DNA of 64,000 nucleotides, from contig NZ_OY726397.1 in NCBI RefSeq assembly GCF_963378095.1, forward strand, positions 2,914,001 to 2,978,000, given 5' to 3'. The notes under the pieces are model-generated. The model searched no databases and had not been told where the DNA came from. It was given only the letters and a program-made list of their open reading frames with translations. Below are positions 41,406 to 54,041 of the stretch, in pieces (within the stretch, counting starts at the first letter, position 1; each line of letters begins with the position of its first letter). The translations under genes and the position numbers were made by a program. Source of the DNA: Mycolicibacterium sp. MU0053 (GTDB lineage Bacteria > Actinomycetota > Actinomycetes > Mycobacteriales > Mycobacteriaceae).

Positions 41406-43444
41406 CTCGATGTCCGTTCAGCGCTGCCATCATCGCCCACGGCGGCGTCGGAGGGGGCCGATCCCCCAGAATCCGCGACTTCGGTGCCGGTCTCGGCAGG
41501 TCGCACACCGAGCGCGTCGAGCACCGCCGTGGCCGTCGCGAGCCCGATCCCGGGCACCGAGGTGATCTCGGCCACCGAGGCCTGTTTGAGCCGGGCCACC
41601 GAACCGAAGTGGGTCACCAGGGCACGGCGCCGATGCTCGCCCAGGCCCGGGATGGCATCCAGCGCCGAGGCCGTCATGCGCTTCGACCGCTTACTGCGGT
41701 GGAAGGTGATGGCAAAGCGATGCGCCTCGTCCCGCACCCGCTGCAGCAGATAGAGCCCCTCGCTGGTGCGCGGCATGATCACCGGATCGGGTTCCCCGGG
41801 CACCCAGATCTCCTCGAGCCGCTTGGCCAGCCCGACCACCGCGACATCGGTGATGCCCAACTCCGCCAGCACCGCGGCGGCGGCGTTGACCTGGGGAGCG
41901 CCGCCGTCGACCACATAGAGATTGGGTGGATAAGCAAACCGTCTCGATTTCCCTTCGGGAGCAAGCTCTTCGGTGTTCTGACTGTCTTGCAGGTGCCGCC
42001 AGAACCGGCGCCGGGTCACCTCGGCGATGGACGCGACGTCGTCGGAGCGGCCGTCGCCGGCCGCCTCCTTGATCGTGTAGTGCCGATAGTCGGACTTGCG
42101 GGGCAGCCCATCCTCGAATACCACCAGCGAGGCCACCACATCGGTGCCCTGCACGTGGCTGATGTCCACACACTCGATCCGCAGCGGCGCATCGGCCAAC
42201 CCGAGCGCCTCCTGAATTCCCTGCAGGGCAGCAGATCTGGCATTGAAATCGCCGGCCCGCCTGAGCTTGTGCTGCTGCAGCGCCTCGACCGCATTGCGGC
42301 GCACGGTCTCGGCCAGGTCCTTCTTGTCGCCCCGTCGGGGCACCCGCAACGCGACCCGGGACCCGCGCAGCCCCGACAGCCAGGCGGCCACCTGCTCGGC
42401 GTCGCCGGGCAGGCACGGCACCAGGACCTCCCGCGGCACCGGATTGGCCGTCTCGTCGCCGCCGAGGTCGCTGGCGCTACCGAGCTCGGCCTGTTCACCG
42501 TAGAACTGGGTGAGGAACTGCTCGACGAGCTGCTCCTGGACGGTCTCCACCAGATCTCCCGGCTCGCTGGATTTTTCGACAATCCAGCCGCGTTGGCCGC
42601 GCACCCGGCCGCCACGGACGTGGAACACCTGCACCGCGGCCTCGAGGTCGTCGTCGGCGAACGCGACGACGTCGGCGTCGGTGCCGTCACCGAGTACCAC
42701 GGCCTGCTTCTCCAGCGCCCGCCGCAGCGCCGACAGGTCATCGCGCAGCCGGGCGGCCCGCTCGAAATCCAGCACCTCGGCGGCCGCGGTCATCCGGTGC
42801 TCGAGTTCGCGCGCGAAGCGGTCGGTCTTACCGGAGAGGAAATCACAGAAATCCTCGACGATCTTGCGGTGTTCGTCGGCGCTGACCCGGCCCACGCAGG
42901 GCGCCGAGCACTTGTCGATGTAGCCGAGCAGGCAGGGGCGGCCGATCTGACTGTGCCGCTTGAACACTCCGGTCGAGCAGGTGCGGGCGGGGAACACCCG
43001 GGTGAGCAGGTCCAGGGTCTCCCGGATCGCCCAGGCGTGCGAGTACGGACCGAAGTAGCGCACCCCCTTGCGGCGCGGGCCGCGGTAGACGAACAGCCGG
43101 GGGTACTCCTCGTTGAGCGTGACGGCCAGCACCGGATACGACTTGTCGTCGCGGTAGCGGACGTTGAAACGCGGATCGAATTCCTTGATCCAGTTGTATT
43201 CGAGTTGCAGCGCCTCGACCTCGGTGGCGACGACGGTCCATTCGACCTTGGCGGCCGTGGTGACCATCTGCCGGGTCCGCGGGTGCAGGCCGGAGATGTC
43301 GGCGAAGTAGGAGGTGAGTCGGCTGCGTAGGCTCTTGGCCTTGCCGACGTAGATCACCCGGCCGTGCTGATCGGAGAACCGGTAGACGCCCGGCTCGACC
43401 GGGATGGATCCCGGGGCGGGGCGGTACGTCGCTGGATCAGGCAC
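41402..43444 (-). CDS. uvrC: Excinuclease ABC subunit C
   Basis: Nucleotide excision repair nuclease of 680 residues, cutting on both sides of a UvrAB-marked lesion. The order is: GIY-YIG domain ([19 protein letters not shown] near residues 18-36), a cysteine cluster region near 155-185, the UVR motif ([20 protein letters not shown] near 217-236), the RNase H-like endonuclease domain with [12 protein letters not shown] near 509, and two helix-hairpin-helix motifs near 600-650. A further ~35 acidic residues follow. The GTG at 43444 lies six bases after TAGGCT, so the operon uvrC-rapZ-yvcK-whiA probably has a leaderless start. Confidence 0.96.
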   Translation of the reverse strand: MPDPATYRPAPGSIPVEPGVYRFSDQHGRVIYVGKAKSLRSRLTSYFADISGLHPRTRQMVTTAAKVEWTVVATEVEALQLEYNWIKEFDPRFNVRYRDDKSYPVLAVTLNEEYPRLFVYRGPRRKGVRYFGPYSHAWAIRETLDLLTRVFPARTCSTGVFKRHSQIGRPCLLGYIDKCSAPCVGRVSADEHRKIVEDFCDFLSGKTDRFARELEHRMTAAAEVLDFERAARLRDDLSALRRALEKQAVVLGDGTDADVVAFADDDLEAAVQVFHVRGGRVRGQRGWIVEKSSEPGDLVETVQEQLVEQFLTQFYGEQAELGSASDLGGDETANPVPREVLVPCLPGDAEQVAAWLSGLRGSRVALRVPRRGDKKDLAETVRRNAVEALQQHKLRRAGDFNARSAALQGIQEALGLADAPLRIECVDISHVQGTDVVASLVVFEDGLPRKSDYRHYTIKEAAGDGRSDDVASIAEVTRRRFWRHLQDSQNTEELAPEGKSRRFAYPPNLYVVDGGAPQVNAAAAVLAELGITDVAVVGLAKRLEEIWVPGEPDPVIMPRTSEGLYLLQRVRDEAHRFAITFHRSKRSKRMTASALDAIPGLGEHRRRALVTHFGSVARLKQASVAEITSVPGIGLATATAVLDALGVRPAETGTEVADSGGSAPSDAAVGDDGSAERTSR

Positions 43445-43456
43445 TGTTCCAGCCTA
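43442..43456 (-). promoter_or_regulatory. Leaderless promoter of uvrC operon
   Basis: TAGGCT (43451-43456), six bases, then GTG on the minus strand. Confidence 0.6.
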
Positions 43457-43488
43457 GTACCGCGGCGCGACGGGCCCCGGCAGGTGAA

Positions 43489-45757
<2,269 letters not shown>

Positions 45758-45784
45758 CTCTGCCACCCTGCCGCTTTTCACTGG

Positions 45785-45801
45785 GAGTTCATCACGAACT
45801 C
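45785..45801. promoter_or_regulatory. GAGTTC-N5-GAACTC hairpin between the riboflavin synthase gene and ribBA
   Basis: A perfect 6-bp inverted repeat with a 5-base loop, 27 bases before the ribBA start, in an 87-base gap. It is too short for an FMN riboswitch and has no T-tract; it could be an operator or leader hairpin. Confidence 0.4.
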
Positions 45802-45844
45802 ATGCACATTGGTCCCAACAGTATGAACCACACCGGCGCGTGGA

Positions 45845-46465
45845 TTACTTCCCCTTGGCGCTGAGCAGTCGCTCGACGTATTTGGCGATGACATCGACCT
45901 CGAGGTTCACCGGGGTGCCCACCGCCGCGGTGCCCAATGTGGTCATCGCCAGCGTGGTCGGGATCAGGGAGACCTCGAACCAGTCCGAATCGGTGTCGAC
46001 GTCGCGTTCACCGAGGCCGGACACCGTCAGCGAGATGCCGTCGACGGTGATCGAGCCCTTCTCCACGACGTACCGCGACAGCGCGTCGGGCAGTGTGATC
46101 CGCACCACTTCCCAATGCTGCGATGGCGTTCGTGACACCACCTGTCCGGTGCCGTCGACGTGCCCCTGCACGATGTGACCGCCCAGCCGGCTGTTGACGG
46201 CCGCGGCGCGCTCCAGATTGACCCGCGATCCCGGGCTCAGGGCCTGCAGGCTGGACCGGTCGAGGGTCTCGGCCATCACGTCGGCACTGAACCTGCCGTC
46301 CGGGAGCACCTCGACGACGGTCAGACACACGCCGTTGACCGCGATCGAGTCACCGTGGCCGGCGTCCGCGGTGACGATGGGCCCGCGGATGACGAACCGC
46401 GCGGCGTCGGACAGGTCTTCCTTGCCGACGACCTCGCCCAGTTCTTCAACGATTCCGGTGAACAC
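45845..46465 (-). CDS. ribC: Riboflavin synthase alpha subunit
   Basis: Enzyme of 206 residues that dismutates two lumazines into riboflavin; also called ribE in other species. It has the tandem lumazine-binding repeats: MFTGIVEELGEV at the N-terminus and the second repeat from GGHIVQGHVDGTG near residue 98. The conserved VNGVCLTVVE and its second-repeat copy VDGISLTVSG are seen. The GTG at 46465 follows a TAGCCT hexamer by eight bases. It is divergent from lprG and matches Rv1412. Confidence 0.95.
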   Translation of the reverse strand: MFTGIVEELGEVVGKEDLSDAARFVIRGPIVTADAGHGDSIAVNGVCLTVVEVLPDGRFSADVMAETLDRSSLQALSPGSRVNLERAAAVNSRLGGHIVQGHVDGTGQVVSRTPSQHWEVVRITLPDALSRYVVEKGSITVDGISLTVSGLGERDVDTDSDWFEVSLIPTTLAMTTLGTAAVGTPVNLEVDVIAKYVERLLSAKGK

Positions 46466-46521
46466 GGGCGCTAAGGCTACCCATCTGCCCTGAGGAAACG
46501 CAGCGGCGGTCCGGCACCCTC

Positions 46522-46536
46522 TACGATGCAGTCATG
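46522..46536 (+). promoter_or_regulatory. Leaderless promoter of lprG
   Basis: TACGAT, six bases, then the ATG of lprG. No ribosome site is present. Confidence 0.6.
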
Positions 46537-47244
46537 CAACCGCGCCGACTCATGTCCCGGATTGTCCTGTCCCTCGCCGCCGCCGGCGCTGCCACCGCTT
46601 TGGTGGTGGGGTGCTCGTCGGCCGCGGAGACCTCCTCCGAGTCCCTGCCCGACGCACCGGGCCTGCTGCAACAGTCCAGCCAGACCACCAAGGGGCTGCA
46701 GAGCGCACACCTCGACATCGTCGTCGACGGCACCATCAAAGGCCTTCCGGTCAAGACGCTCACCGGCGACCTCACCAACGTGCCGGCCACCGCGGTTCAG
46801 GGCAGCGCCAAGATCTCCATGGCCGGCTCCGACGTCGACGTCGACCTGGTGGTCATCGACAACATCCTGTTCGCGGCCCTGACCCCGGACAGCTGGCTGG
46901 ACATGGGTCCGGCCGCCGACATCTACGATCCGTCGACGATCCTCAACCCCGACACCGGGGTCGCCAACCTGCTGGCCAACTTCTCCGACGCCAAGTCCGA
47001 GAGCACCGAGAAGATCGACGGCGTCGACACGGTCAAGGTCACCGGTCAGATCAGCGCCGACGCGGTCAATCAGCTGATCCCGTCGGTGCAGGCCACGGCT
47101 CCGGTGCCCGGGACCGCATGGATCGAGAACGGCGGTGAGCACAACCTGGTCCGCGCCGAGATCGAACCGAGCGACGACAGCTCGATTCAGCTGACGCTGT
47201 CGAAGTGGAACGAGCCGGTCACCGTGACCAAGCCGCAGGTGTAA
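46534..47244 (+). CDS. lprG: Lipoprotein LprG
   Basis: Membrane-anchored lipoprotein of 236 residues of the LppX/LprAFG family, which carries triacylated glycolipids and triglyceride across the periplasm. The signal peptide ends in the lipobox LVVGC with Cys near residue 28. The mature part starts with an acidic serine-rich linker, then the half-barrel domain with the internal hydrophobic cavity. It shares one base with the efflux gene downstream (TAATG), forming the conserved lprG-P55 operon (Rv1411c-Rv1410c). Confidence 0.94.
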   Translation: MQPRRLMSRIVLSLAAAGAATALVVGCSSAAETSSESLPDAPGLLQQSSQTTKGLQSAHLDIVVDGTIKGLPVKTLTGDLTNVPATAVQGSAKISMAGSDVDVDLVVIDNILFAALTPDSWLDMGPAADIYDPSTILNPDTGVANLLANFSDAKSESTEKIDGVDTVKVTGQISADAVNQLIPSVQATAPVPGTAWIENGGEHNLVRAEIEPSDDSSIQLTLSKWNEPVTVTKPQV

Positions 47245-48887
47245 TGCGTCCGGAAACGCGGCGCTGGACCGCCATCAGCGCGGGCGGCCTTGCCGTCCTG
47301 CTCGGGGCCATCGACACCTACGTCGTGGTCACGATCATGACCGACATCATGCGAGACGTCGGCATCCCGATCAACAAGATCCAGCAGGTCGCGCCCATCA
47401 TCACCGGGTACCTGCTCGGCTACATCGCGGCGATGCCGCTGCTGGGCCGAACCTCGGACCGGGTCGGCCGCAAGCTGGTGCTGCAGGTCGGCCTGGCCGG
47501 CTTTGCGATCGGCTCGGCGGTCACCGCGATGGCCGACGACCTGACCACGTTGGTGATCGGGCGCGTCATCCTCGGCGTCGCGGCCGGCGCGCTGCTGCCG
47601 GTGACGCTCGCCCTGGCGGCCGACCTGTGGGCCGCGCGCAACCGCGCCGCGGTCCTCGGCGGTATCGGTGCCGCCCAGGAACTCGGCTGTGTGCTGGGTC
47701 CACTGTGGGGCATCGCGGTGGTCTCGATGCTCAATTCCTGGCGCGATGTGTTCTGGATCAACATCCCGCTGGCCGCGCTGGCCATGGTGATGATCCATTT
47801 CAGCGTCCCCGCCCACAACCGCGGCGCCGGTCCGCGCGAGCGGGTGGATGTCATCGGCGGGCTGCTGCTCGCCATCGCGCTGGGCCTGCTGGTCGTCGGG
47901 TTGTACAACCCCGAACCCGACGGCAAGCAGGTGTTGCCGTCGGGCGGCCTGCTGCTGGTGGGAGTCGCGGTCCTGGTGACTGCGGCGTTCTTCATCTGGG
48001 AACGGATCTCGCGCACCAAGCTGATCGATCCGGTCGGGGTGAAGTTCGTGCCGTTCCTGGCGTCGCTGGGCACCTCGTTGTGCGCGGGTGCGGCGCTGAT
48101 GGTCACGCTGGTCAACGTCGAACTGTTCGGTCAGGGCGTGCTGGGCCTCAACCAGGTCGAGGCCGCGCTCAAACTCAGCTGGTTCTTGGCCGCCCTGCCC
48201 GTCGGCGCGGTGGTCGGTGGTGCGATCGCGACCCGCGTCGGCGACCGCGTCGTGGTGTTCGCCGGCATGCTGATCGCCGGCTTCGCCTACTGGCTGGTGT
48301 CGCACTGGCGCGTCGACGTGCTGTCGGTGAGCCACGATCTGGGACTGTTCACGCTCCCGGCGTTCGCCACCGATCTCGTGATCGCGGGTCTGGGCCTCGG
48401 TTTGGTGATCGGACCGTTGACCTCTGCGGCGCTGCGAGTGGTGCCCTCGGCCCAGCACGGCATCGCCTCCTCACTGGTGGTCGTGGCCCGCATGACCGGC
48501 ATGCTCATCGGTGTCGCGGCGCTGTCCGCGTGGGGGCTGTACCGCTTCAACCAGATCCTCGCGTCGCTGCCCCGCGCCGAGGGTGACAACCTGGCGGCCA
48601 GGCTCGCCGCCGAGGGCGCCCGGTACCAACTCGCGTTCGCCATGCAGTACGGCGACATGTTCGGCATCACCGCGATCGTCTGCGTGGTGGGCGCGTTGAT
48701 CGGGCTGTTGATCGCCGGTCGGCACACCTACGCCGACGAGGACTCCCCCGTGCTCGGGACTTCCGCCGATCCCGAACCCGCCACCCAGGTGCTGGGCGCG
48801 GCGGTGGCCGGTGAAGCGGCGACCACGCGGCTGCCCAGTGCCGGCGGGGCGCACCGCCGACCAGACCCGCCCTCACCACCCCGCTGA
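47244..48887 (+). CDS. p55: P55 MFS efflux/lipid transporter
   Basis: Major facilitator protein of 547 residues with about 14 transmembrane helices. The first helix carries [13 protein letters not shown] near residues 22-34, and the loop between helices 2 and 3 has [16 protein letters not shown] near 71-86, the MFS signature. The C-terminal ~55 residues are a hydrophilic tail. P55 works with LprG to move triacylglycerides and affects drug sensitivity. Its ATG overlaps the lprG stop by one base, so the two are translated together. Confidence 0.94.
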   Translation: MRPETRRWTAISAGGLAVLLGAIDTYVVVTIMTDIMRDVGIPINKIQQVAPIITGYLLGYIAAMPLLGRTSDRVGRKLVLQVGLAGFAIGSAVTAMADDLTTLVIGRVILGVAAGALLPVTLALAADLWAARNRAAVLGGIGAAQELGCVLGPLWGIAVVSMLNSWRDVFWINIPLAALAMVMIHFSVPAHNRGAGPRERVDVIGGLLLAIALGLLVVGLYNPEPDGKQVLPSGGLLLVGVAVLVTAAFFIWERISRTKLIDPVGVKFVPFLASLGTSLCAGAALMVTLVNVELFGQGVLGLNQVEAALKLSWFLAALPVGAVVGGAIATRVGDRVVVFAGMLIAGFAYWLVSHWRVDVLSVSHDLGLFTLPAFATDLVIAGLGLGLVIGPLTSAALRVVPSAQHGIASSLVVVARMTGMLIGVAALSAWGLYRFNQILASLPRAEGDNLAARLAAEGARYQLAFAMQYGDMFGITAIVCVVGALIGLLIAGRHTYADEDSPVLGTSADPEPATQVLGAAVAGEAATTRLPSAGGAHRRPDPPSPPR

Positions 48888-48900
48888 GGAGTGTGAATTC

Positions 48901-48932
48901 GTCATACCGATCGGGTATCCGGCCGGTATGAC
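48901..48932. promoter_or_regulatory. Long dyad over the PfpI-like gene start
   Basis: GTCATACCG at 48901-48909 and CGGTATGAC at 48924-48932 are perfect 9-bp arms separated by 14 bases; the middle contains another GGTAT half. The right arm includes the ATG at 48928. This is a strong operator candidate for an unknown regulator. Confidence 0.55.
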
Positions 48933-49488
48933 GAATGAACTCACAGGCATGAAAGTGGCCTTCCTGGTTGCCCCGGAAGGCGTGGAACAGGTCGAGCTCA
49001 CCCAGCCCTGGGAGGCCGTGCAGAACGCCGGCGGCAGCCCGGTGCTGGTGTCGACGGAGGTCGGCAAGGTGCAGGCGTACCACCACCTCACCGCGGCCGA
49101 CGTCTTTCAGGCCGACGTGGCCGCCGCCGACGCCGAGGTCGCCGACTACGCGGGCCTGGTGTTGCCCGGTGGCGTGGCCAATCCCGACAACCTGCGCACC
49201 GACGCCGCGGCCGTGGCGTTCGCCAAGGCGTTCTTCGCTGCGGGCAAGCCGGTGACGGTCATCTGCCACGGGCCCTGGACGCTGGTCGAGGCCGATGTGG
49301 TGCGGGGCCGCACGCTCACCTCGTGGCCCAGCGTGCGCACCGACATCATCAACGCCGGCGGCAACTGGGTCGACGAGGAGGTTGCGGTGTGCACCGGCGG
49401 ACCGAACACCCTGGTGTCCAGCCGCAAACCCGACGACCTTCCGGCGTTCTGCGCCAAAACCGTTGAAGTGCTGGCGAATTCGAGCTAG
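48928..49488 (+). CDS. DJ-1/PfpI family protein
   Basis: Class I glutamine amidotransferase-like protein of 186 residues, cytosolic. The nucleophile elbow VICHGPWTL near residues 110-118 carries the reactive cysteine, and the acidic partner lies near LVLPGGVANPDN. Members act as stress-linked glyoxalase/deglycase or protease-like enzymes. I chose the ATG at 48928 because it matches the family N-terminus and lies in a dyad; the frame runs upstream into the P55 end. It overlaps the convergent ribD by 4 bases. The exact activity is unknown. Confidence 0.88.
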   Translation: MTNELTGMKVAFLVAPEGVEQVELTQPWEAVQNAGGSPVLVSTEVGKVQAYHHLTAADVFQADVAAADAEVADYAGLVLPGGVANPDNLRTDAAAVAFAKAFFAAGKPVTVICHGPWTLVEADVVRGRTLTSWPSVRTDIINAGGNWVDEEVAVCTGGPNTLVSSRKPDDLPAFCAKTVEVLANSS

Positions 49489-50486
49489 TTCGGGATCAGG
49501 CTGAGCCGCAGGTCCGGTCCGATTCGGTCGACTCCGTCGAATCGCCACCGCAGGGCCCCGGTGATGTCCGGGACGCCGACGTCGGAGACGGCCGCGCCGG
49601 GCCCGCCCAACAGCAGCGGTGCCACGTAGGCCAAGATGCGGTCGACGACGCCGGCCCGCAGGAACGCCGAGGCCAACGTGGGTCCACCCTCGAGGAACAC
49701 GTCGGTGCGGTCGGCAAGGGCCCGCAACACCTCGACCGGGTCGTGCGAGCGGATCAGCACGGTAGCGGCATCGTTGTTGAGAACCCTGGCGGCCGAGGGG
49801 ATTTCGCGTTCACCGACCACCACTCGCAGGGGCTGGCTGTCGTACCGCGTGCCGTCGGGGCGCCGCGCGGTCAAGGTCGGGTCGTCGGCGAAAACCGTCC
49901 CGGTGCCGACGACGATCGCGTCGGCGGCCGCGCGGCGCAGATGCACATCGGCGCGCGCCTCGACGCTGGTGATCCATTGGCTCGACCCGTCCGCGGCGGC
50001 ACTGCGCCCGTCGAGGCTCGCGGCGTACTTCCAGGTGACGTGCGGGCGGGCGGTGCGGACCTTGTGCAGCCACTCCCGCAGCGACGATCCGGCCACCTCG
50101 CCGGCCAACACCCCGGGCACCGTCGTGACGCCGGCCCGCTGCAGCGCTTGGGCGCCCTCGGCGGCCACCGGGTTGGGATCGGGGACCGCGAAGACGACGG
50201 TCGAAACGCCCGCTGCCACCAGCGCATCCACACACGGCGGGGTGCGGCCATGATGGTTGCACGGTTCCAGGGTCACCACCGCGGCGCCGCCGCGGGCCCG
50301 TTCGCCGGCCCGGCGCAGCGCGACGACCTCGGCATGCGCACCACCGGCCGGTTCGGTGCCGCCGACCGCCACCACATCGCCGCCGGCATCGAGAATCACC
50401 GCGCCCACCGGCGGGTTCGGATAGGTGCTGCCCTTGACCTGCTCGGCCTGCGCCATCGCCAACCGCATGGCGGCGTCGAACGTCAT
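49485..50486 (-). CDS. ribD: Bifunctional riboflavin deaminase/reductase
   Basis: Riboflavin pathway enzyme of 333 residues. The N-terminal deaminase has the zinc ligands HAEVVAL near residue 50 and [11 protein letters not shown] near 75-85. The C-terminal reductase starts near 145 with [15 protein letters not shown] and has the NADPH site [13 protein letters not shown] near 264. The start overlaps the rpe stop by 4 bases, so it is coupled to rpe. It matches ribG (Rv1409). Confidence 0.95.
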   Translation of the reverse strand: MTFDAAMRLAMAQAEQVKGSTYPNPPVGAVILDAGGDVVAVGGTEPAGGAHAEVVALRRAGERARGGAAVVTLEPCNHHGRTPPCVDALVAAGVSTVVFAVPDPNPVAAEGAQALQRAGVTTVPGVLAGEVAGSSLREWLHKVRTARPHVTWKYAASLDGRSAAADGSSQWITSVEARADVHLRRAAADAIVVGTGTVFADDPTLTARRPDGTRYDSQPLRVVVGEREIPSAARVLNNDAATVLIRSHDPVEVLRALADRTDVFLEGGPTLASAFLRAGVVDRILAYVAPLLLGGPGAAVSDVGVPDITGALRWRFDGVDRIGPDLRLSLIPN

Positions 50487-51172
50487 AACCGCAGATGCGG
50501 CGACGCCTCGGCGGCCTGGGCGCGCAACGACCGCACCGCCGCGGCGGGGTCCTCGGCGCCGTAGACCGCCGATCCCGCGACGAAACAGTCGACGCCGGCC
50601 TCGGCCGCCTGTTCGATGGTGTCGGCGTTGATCCCGCCGTCGATCTCGATCAGGATCCGCAGTTCACCGGAGTCGACCAACCGGCGCGCGGTGCCCACCT
50701 TCGCCAGCACCTCGGGGATGAACTTCTGCCCGCCGAAGCCCGGTTCGACCGACATGATCAGCAGCGTGTCGAACTCGCGCAGCAACTCCAGATAGGGCTC
50801 GAGCGGCGTGCCCGGCTTGATCGCGAACCCGGCCTTGGCGCCGGCGGCGCGGATGTCCCGGGCCACCGCAACGGGGTTGGCGGTGGCCTCGGCGTGGAAC
50901 GTGACGTTGTAGGCGCCGGCCTCGGCGTACGGCGGGGCCCAGCGCTCGGGTTCGGTGATCATCAGGTGACAATCCATCGGGATCTCGGTCACCCTCAACA
51001 GGCTCTCCACGATCGGCAAACCGAGCGTGAGATTCGGGACGAAGTGGTTGTCCATCACGTCGACGTGCAGCCATTCGGCGCCCTCGACGGCGGCGGCCTC
51101 CTCGGCCAGCCGGGCGAAATCTGCGGCCAGAATCGACGGCGCGATCATCGGGGTCACGGGCAAATCGGACAT
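50483..51172 (-). CDS. rpe: Ribulose-phosphate 3-epimerase
   Basis: TIM-barrel metalloenzyme of 229 residues linking ribulose 5-phosphate and xylulose 5-phosphate, feeding the transketolase encoded elsewhere in this window. The N-terminal [13 protein letters not shown], the metal-binding [15 protein letters not shown] near residues 35-49, HLMI near 71 and [12 protein letters not shown] near 140 are present. It lies 4 bases after rsmB and overlaps ribD. It matches Rv1408. Confidence 0.96.
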   Translation of the reverse strand: MSDLPVTPMIAPSILAADFARLAEEAAAVEGAEWLHVDVMDNHFVPNLTLGLPIVESLLRVTEIPMDCHLMITEPERWAPPYAEAGAYNVTFHAEATANPVAVARDIRAAGAKAGFAIKPGTPLEPYLELLREFDTLLIMSVEPGFGGQKFIPEVLAKVGTARRLVDSGELRILIEIDGGINADTIEQAAEAGVDCFVAGSAVYGAEDPAAAVRSLRAQAAEASPHLRL

Positions 51173-51176
51173 GCGA

Positions 51177-52568
51177 TCACCCTACTGTGAGCGCCGCGGC
51201 GAACATCGCATCCGTACCGTGCCGATGCGGCCACAGCTGCACGTAGGGACCCGCACCCAGCCGATCGGCGGGGCTGAACAGGTCCCGGGCGTCGAGCACC
51301 GTGACCGGGTGCCGTCGCACCGCGTCGGCCACCACCCCCGCGGTCTCGACCAGATGCGGGGAGCAGGTCGCATACAGCACCACGCCGCCGGGGCGGGTCA
51401 CCGCGATCGCCGAGGCGAGCAGTTCCCGTTGCAGCTTGGCCAGCGCCGGCACGTCGGCCGGTGACCGCCGCCACCGCGCCTCGGGCCGGCGCCGCAGCGC
51501 CCCCAACCCGGTGCACGGCGCATCGACGAGCACCCGGTCGAACTTGGCGGCCCCACCCGTCAGCAACCGGGCGGCGTCGCGGCCGTCGACCTCGAGCACC
51601 TCGACGTCGAGTCCGCGGGCGTTCTCCCGCACCATCTCGGCGCGCCGCGCGGCGGGTTCCACCGCGGTGACCCGGGCCCCGGTGGCGGCGCCGATCGCCG
51701 CGACCAGCGCGGTCTTGCCGCCTGGACCCGCGCACAGGTCCAACCAGCGGCCGCCGTCGTCGCCCGAGACCGGCGCCCGGGTCAAGGCCTGGGCCACCAG
51801 TTGGCTGCCCTCGTCCTGGACCAGGGCGGTGCCGGCCTGAACGGCCGCCAATCCGCCCGGGTCGCCGCCCGGCAGGTACACCGCGTACGGCGAATAGCGG
51901 CCGACGGTTCCGTCGACCTGGTCGGCCAGCTCCGCGGCGCTCAGCACCCCGGGGCGGGCCGCCAGATGCACCAGCGGGCGATCGTCGTCGGCGGCCAGCA
52001 GCGCCGTCAACTCGCCCGCGTCGGCGCCCAGCGCGTCGGCGAAGCTCTGGGCCACCCACCGCGGATGCGCATGCGTGAACGCGGCGTGGCCGATGGGGTC
52101 GGCCTGCCGGTCCGGGGCCAGCTCCGCCACCCAGGACTGCTCACCGCGCGCGGCGATCTTGCGCAACACCGCGTTGACGAAACCGCCTCGGGCCGCATCG
52201 AATTCGACCTTCGCCTGGTCCACCGTGGTGGCGACGGCGGCATGCTGTTCGACGCGCGTACGCAGCAGTTGGTAGGCGCCGAGGCGCAGCAGATCCAGCA
52301 GCACCGGATCGATCCGTTCGACGGGCCGGTCGGCCACGTGGGCGATGATCGCGTCGAGCAGACCGCGCGCGCGGCAGGTGCCGTAGGTCAGCTCGCTGGC
52401 GAAGGCCGCGTCGCGACCGGTGATGTCGCGTTCGCGCAGCAGCGCCGGCAACGCCAGGTTGGCATACGCGTCGCGCTCCGAGACCGCGCGCAGCACGTCG
52501 AACGCCGCGCGCCGCGCGGGATCGAGTTCGCGGCGGGGCTGCCGACGCGGGTCGCGCCGCTGGCTCAC
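51177..52568 (-). CDS. rsmB: 16S rRNA m5C967 methyltransferase RsmB/Fmu
   Basis: RNA cytosine methyltransferase of 463 residues. The N-terminal ~150 residues form a NusB-like RNA-binding domain; the C-terminal SAM domain has [15 protein letters not shown] near 271-285. The two catalytic cysteines are in [15 protein letters not shown] near 350 and [12 protein letters not shown] near 400. The start overlaps the fmt stop by 4 bases. It matches fmu (Rv1407). Confidence 0.95.
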   Translation of the reverse strand: MSQRRDPRRQPRRELDPARRAAFDVLRAVSERDAYANLALPALLRERDITGRDAAFASELTYGTCRARGLLDAIIAHVADRPVERIDPVLLDLLRLGAYQLLRTRVEQHAAVATTVDQAKVEFDAARGGFVNAVLRKIAARGEQSWVAELAPDRQADPIGHAAFTHAHPRWVAQSFADALGADAGELTALLAADDDRPLVHLAARPGVLSAAELADQVDGTVGRYSPYAVYLPGGDPGGLAAVQAGTALVQDEGSQLVAQALTRAPVSGDDGGRWLDLCAGPGGKTALVAAIGAATGARVTAVEPAARRAEMVRENARGLDVEVLEVDGRDAARLLTGGAAKFDRVLVDAPCTGLGALRRRPEARWRRSPADVPALAKLQRELLASAIAVTRPGGVVLYATCSPHLVETAGVVADAVRRHPVTVLDARDLFSPADRLGAGPYVQLWPHRHGTDAMFAAALTVG

Positions 52569-53494
52569 AGCGCCCGCGCTTCCGCGTCGAGGCGGGCACC
52601 GCGCGCCCAGTCGGCGGCCACCATCGGCTTCTTGCCCGGCGGTTGGATCTCACCGAGACGCACCGCCTCGGTGCCGGTGCCGATCCACACGTCGCGGCGA
52701 CCCGCCTCGATCCCGCCGGCCGGCAGCGGCGGGGCCGCGGCGTCGATCTCGACGGGCCCGAGTTTGAGGCGCACGTCGCCGACCACGGTCCAGGCCCCCG
52801 GGGCCGGGGTGAAGGCCCGGATCCGCCGCTCCACGATGTGGGCGGGCAACTCCCAGTTGACCCGGGCCTGCTCGACGGTGACCTTGGGCGCCAGCGAAAT
52901 GCCGTCGCCCGGCTGCGGGATAGGTTGCAGCGCGTCGTCGGCGATGCCGTCCAGGGTCGCGGCCAGCAGTCCGGCCCCCGATTCGGCCAGCCGCGCCAGC
53001 AACGTGCCCGCGGTGTCAGAGGCCTCGATGGTCTCGGTGACGGTGCCGTAGATCGGGCCGCTGTCGAGGTCCGGCTCGATCAGGAACGTGGTGGCGCCGG
53101 TGACCGCGTCGCCGGCGGCGATCGCCGCCTGCACCGGGGCCGCACCCCGCCAGGCCGGCAGCAGCGAGAAGTGCAGATTGATCCAGCCGCGTGGGGGCAC
53201 CGCGAGCAGCGGCGGCTTGAGCAGTGCGCCATAGGCGACGACGGCGCAGCAGTCCGGGGCGATCGCGGTCAGTTCGGCGACGAACTCCGGATCGTTCGGT
53301 CGCTGCGGTCGCAATACCGAAATACCCTCTTCGAGAGCCAGTTTCGCGACCGGGGACGGTGCCGGCCGACCGCGACGACCGGCGGCGGCGTCGGGGCGGG
53401 TCACGACCGCGACCACCTCATGCCGCGCGGAGTCGATCAGTCGGCGCAAGGCCGGCAGGGCCGGTTCTGGGGTGCCAGCGAAGACAAGACGCAC
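52565..53494 (-). CDS. fmt: Methionyl-tRNA formyltransferase
   Basis: Initiation enzyme of 309 residues that formylates Met-tRNAi using 10-formyl-THF. The N-terminal domain begins [15 protein letters not shown]; the catalytic segment [17 protein letters not shown] near residues 106-122 contains the Asn and His of the active site. The C-terminal OB-like domain covers about 205-309. The GTG at 53494 is separated from lemA by 13 bases. It heads fmt-rsmB-rpe-ribD and matches Rv1406. Confidence 0.96.
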   Translation of the reverse strand: MRLVFAGTPEPALPALRRLIDSARHEVVAVVTRPDAAAGRRGRPAPSPVAKLALEEGISVLRPQRPNDPEFVAELTAIAPDCCAVVAYGALLKPPLLAVPPRGWINLHFSLLPAWRGAAPVQAAIAAGDAVTGATTFLIEPDLDSGPIYGTVTETIEASDTAGTLLARLAESGAGLLAATLDGIADDALQPIPQPGDGISLAPKVTVEQARVNWELPAHIVERRIRAFTPAPGAWTVVGDVRLKLGPVEIDAAAPPLPAGGIEAGRRDVWIGTGTEAVRLGEIQPPGKKPMVAADWARGARLDAEARAL

Positions 53495-53507
53495 CGCGAC
53501 AGTCTAG

Positions 53508-54041
53508 TCACCGCGGTGCCTGGTAGTACTCCCGCTCCGTGACCCCCGTCGGACCGGCGACGAACATCCACGGGATGGTGCCGATCGCGGTGTTCAGGGC
53601 GGCCACCGCGTCGTTGTAGTACTGCCGGGCAAAGGCGAGTTTGTCCTCGGTGTCGGCGAGGTGCTGTTGCAGGTTCAAGAAATTGTTCGACGAGTTCAGC
53701 TCCGGGTAGGTCTGGCCCAACGCCAACACCTGCCCCACGGCATGGTCGAACTCGCGCTCGGCGGCGCTGCGCCGAGCGACCGACTTGCCGTCGGTCGCGG
53801 CGGTCAGTGCGGTGCGGGCGGTGCTGACATCGGCGAGCACCGCCTGTTCATGCGCCGCGTACGACGCCACGATGCTGACCAGACCGGGGATCAGCGCGGC
53901 GCGGCGGGTCAACTGCACGTCGATGCCGCCGAGCGCCTCGTCGACGCGGATGTCGGCCGCTCGAATCTTGTTGTAGCCCACCACGATGACCCCCAGCACC
54001 GCCACCGCGATCAGCAGCACGACCACCAACAGGAACGTCAC
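53508..54041 (-). CDS. lemA: LemA family membrane protein
   Basis: Protein of 177 residues with one N-terminal transmembrane helix (about residues 3-22), then the helical LemA domain, including YNKIRAADIRVDEALGGID near 25-43 and the conserved YPELNSSNNFLNLQQHLADT near 115-134. Most of the protein is predicted to lie outside the membrane. I chose the GTG at 54041, which overlaps the stop of the DUF2207 gene (GTGA). LemA and DUF2207 proteins are often neighbours; their shared function is unknown. Confidence 0.88.
   Translation of the reverse strand: MTFLLVVVLLIAVAVLGVIVVGYNKIRAADIRVDEALGGIDVQLTRRAALIPGLVSIVASYAAHEQAVLADVSTARTALTAATDGKSVARRSAAEREFDHAVGQVLALGQTYPELNSSNNFLNLQQHLADTEDKLAFARQYYNDAVAALNTAIGTIPWMFVAGPTGVTEREYYQAPR

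Noticed and set aside
45758-45844. Possible FMN riboswitch before ribBA
   Set aside because: The gap is 87 bases, shorter than an FMN riboswitch, and holds only one short hairpin.
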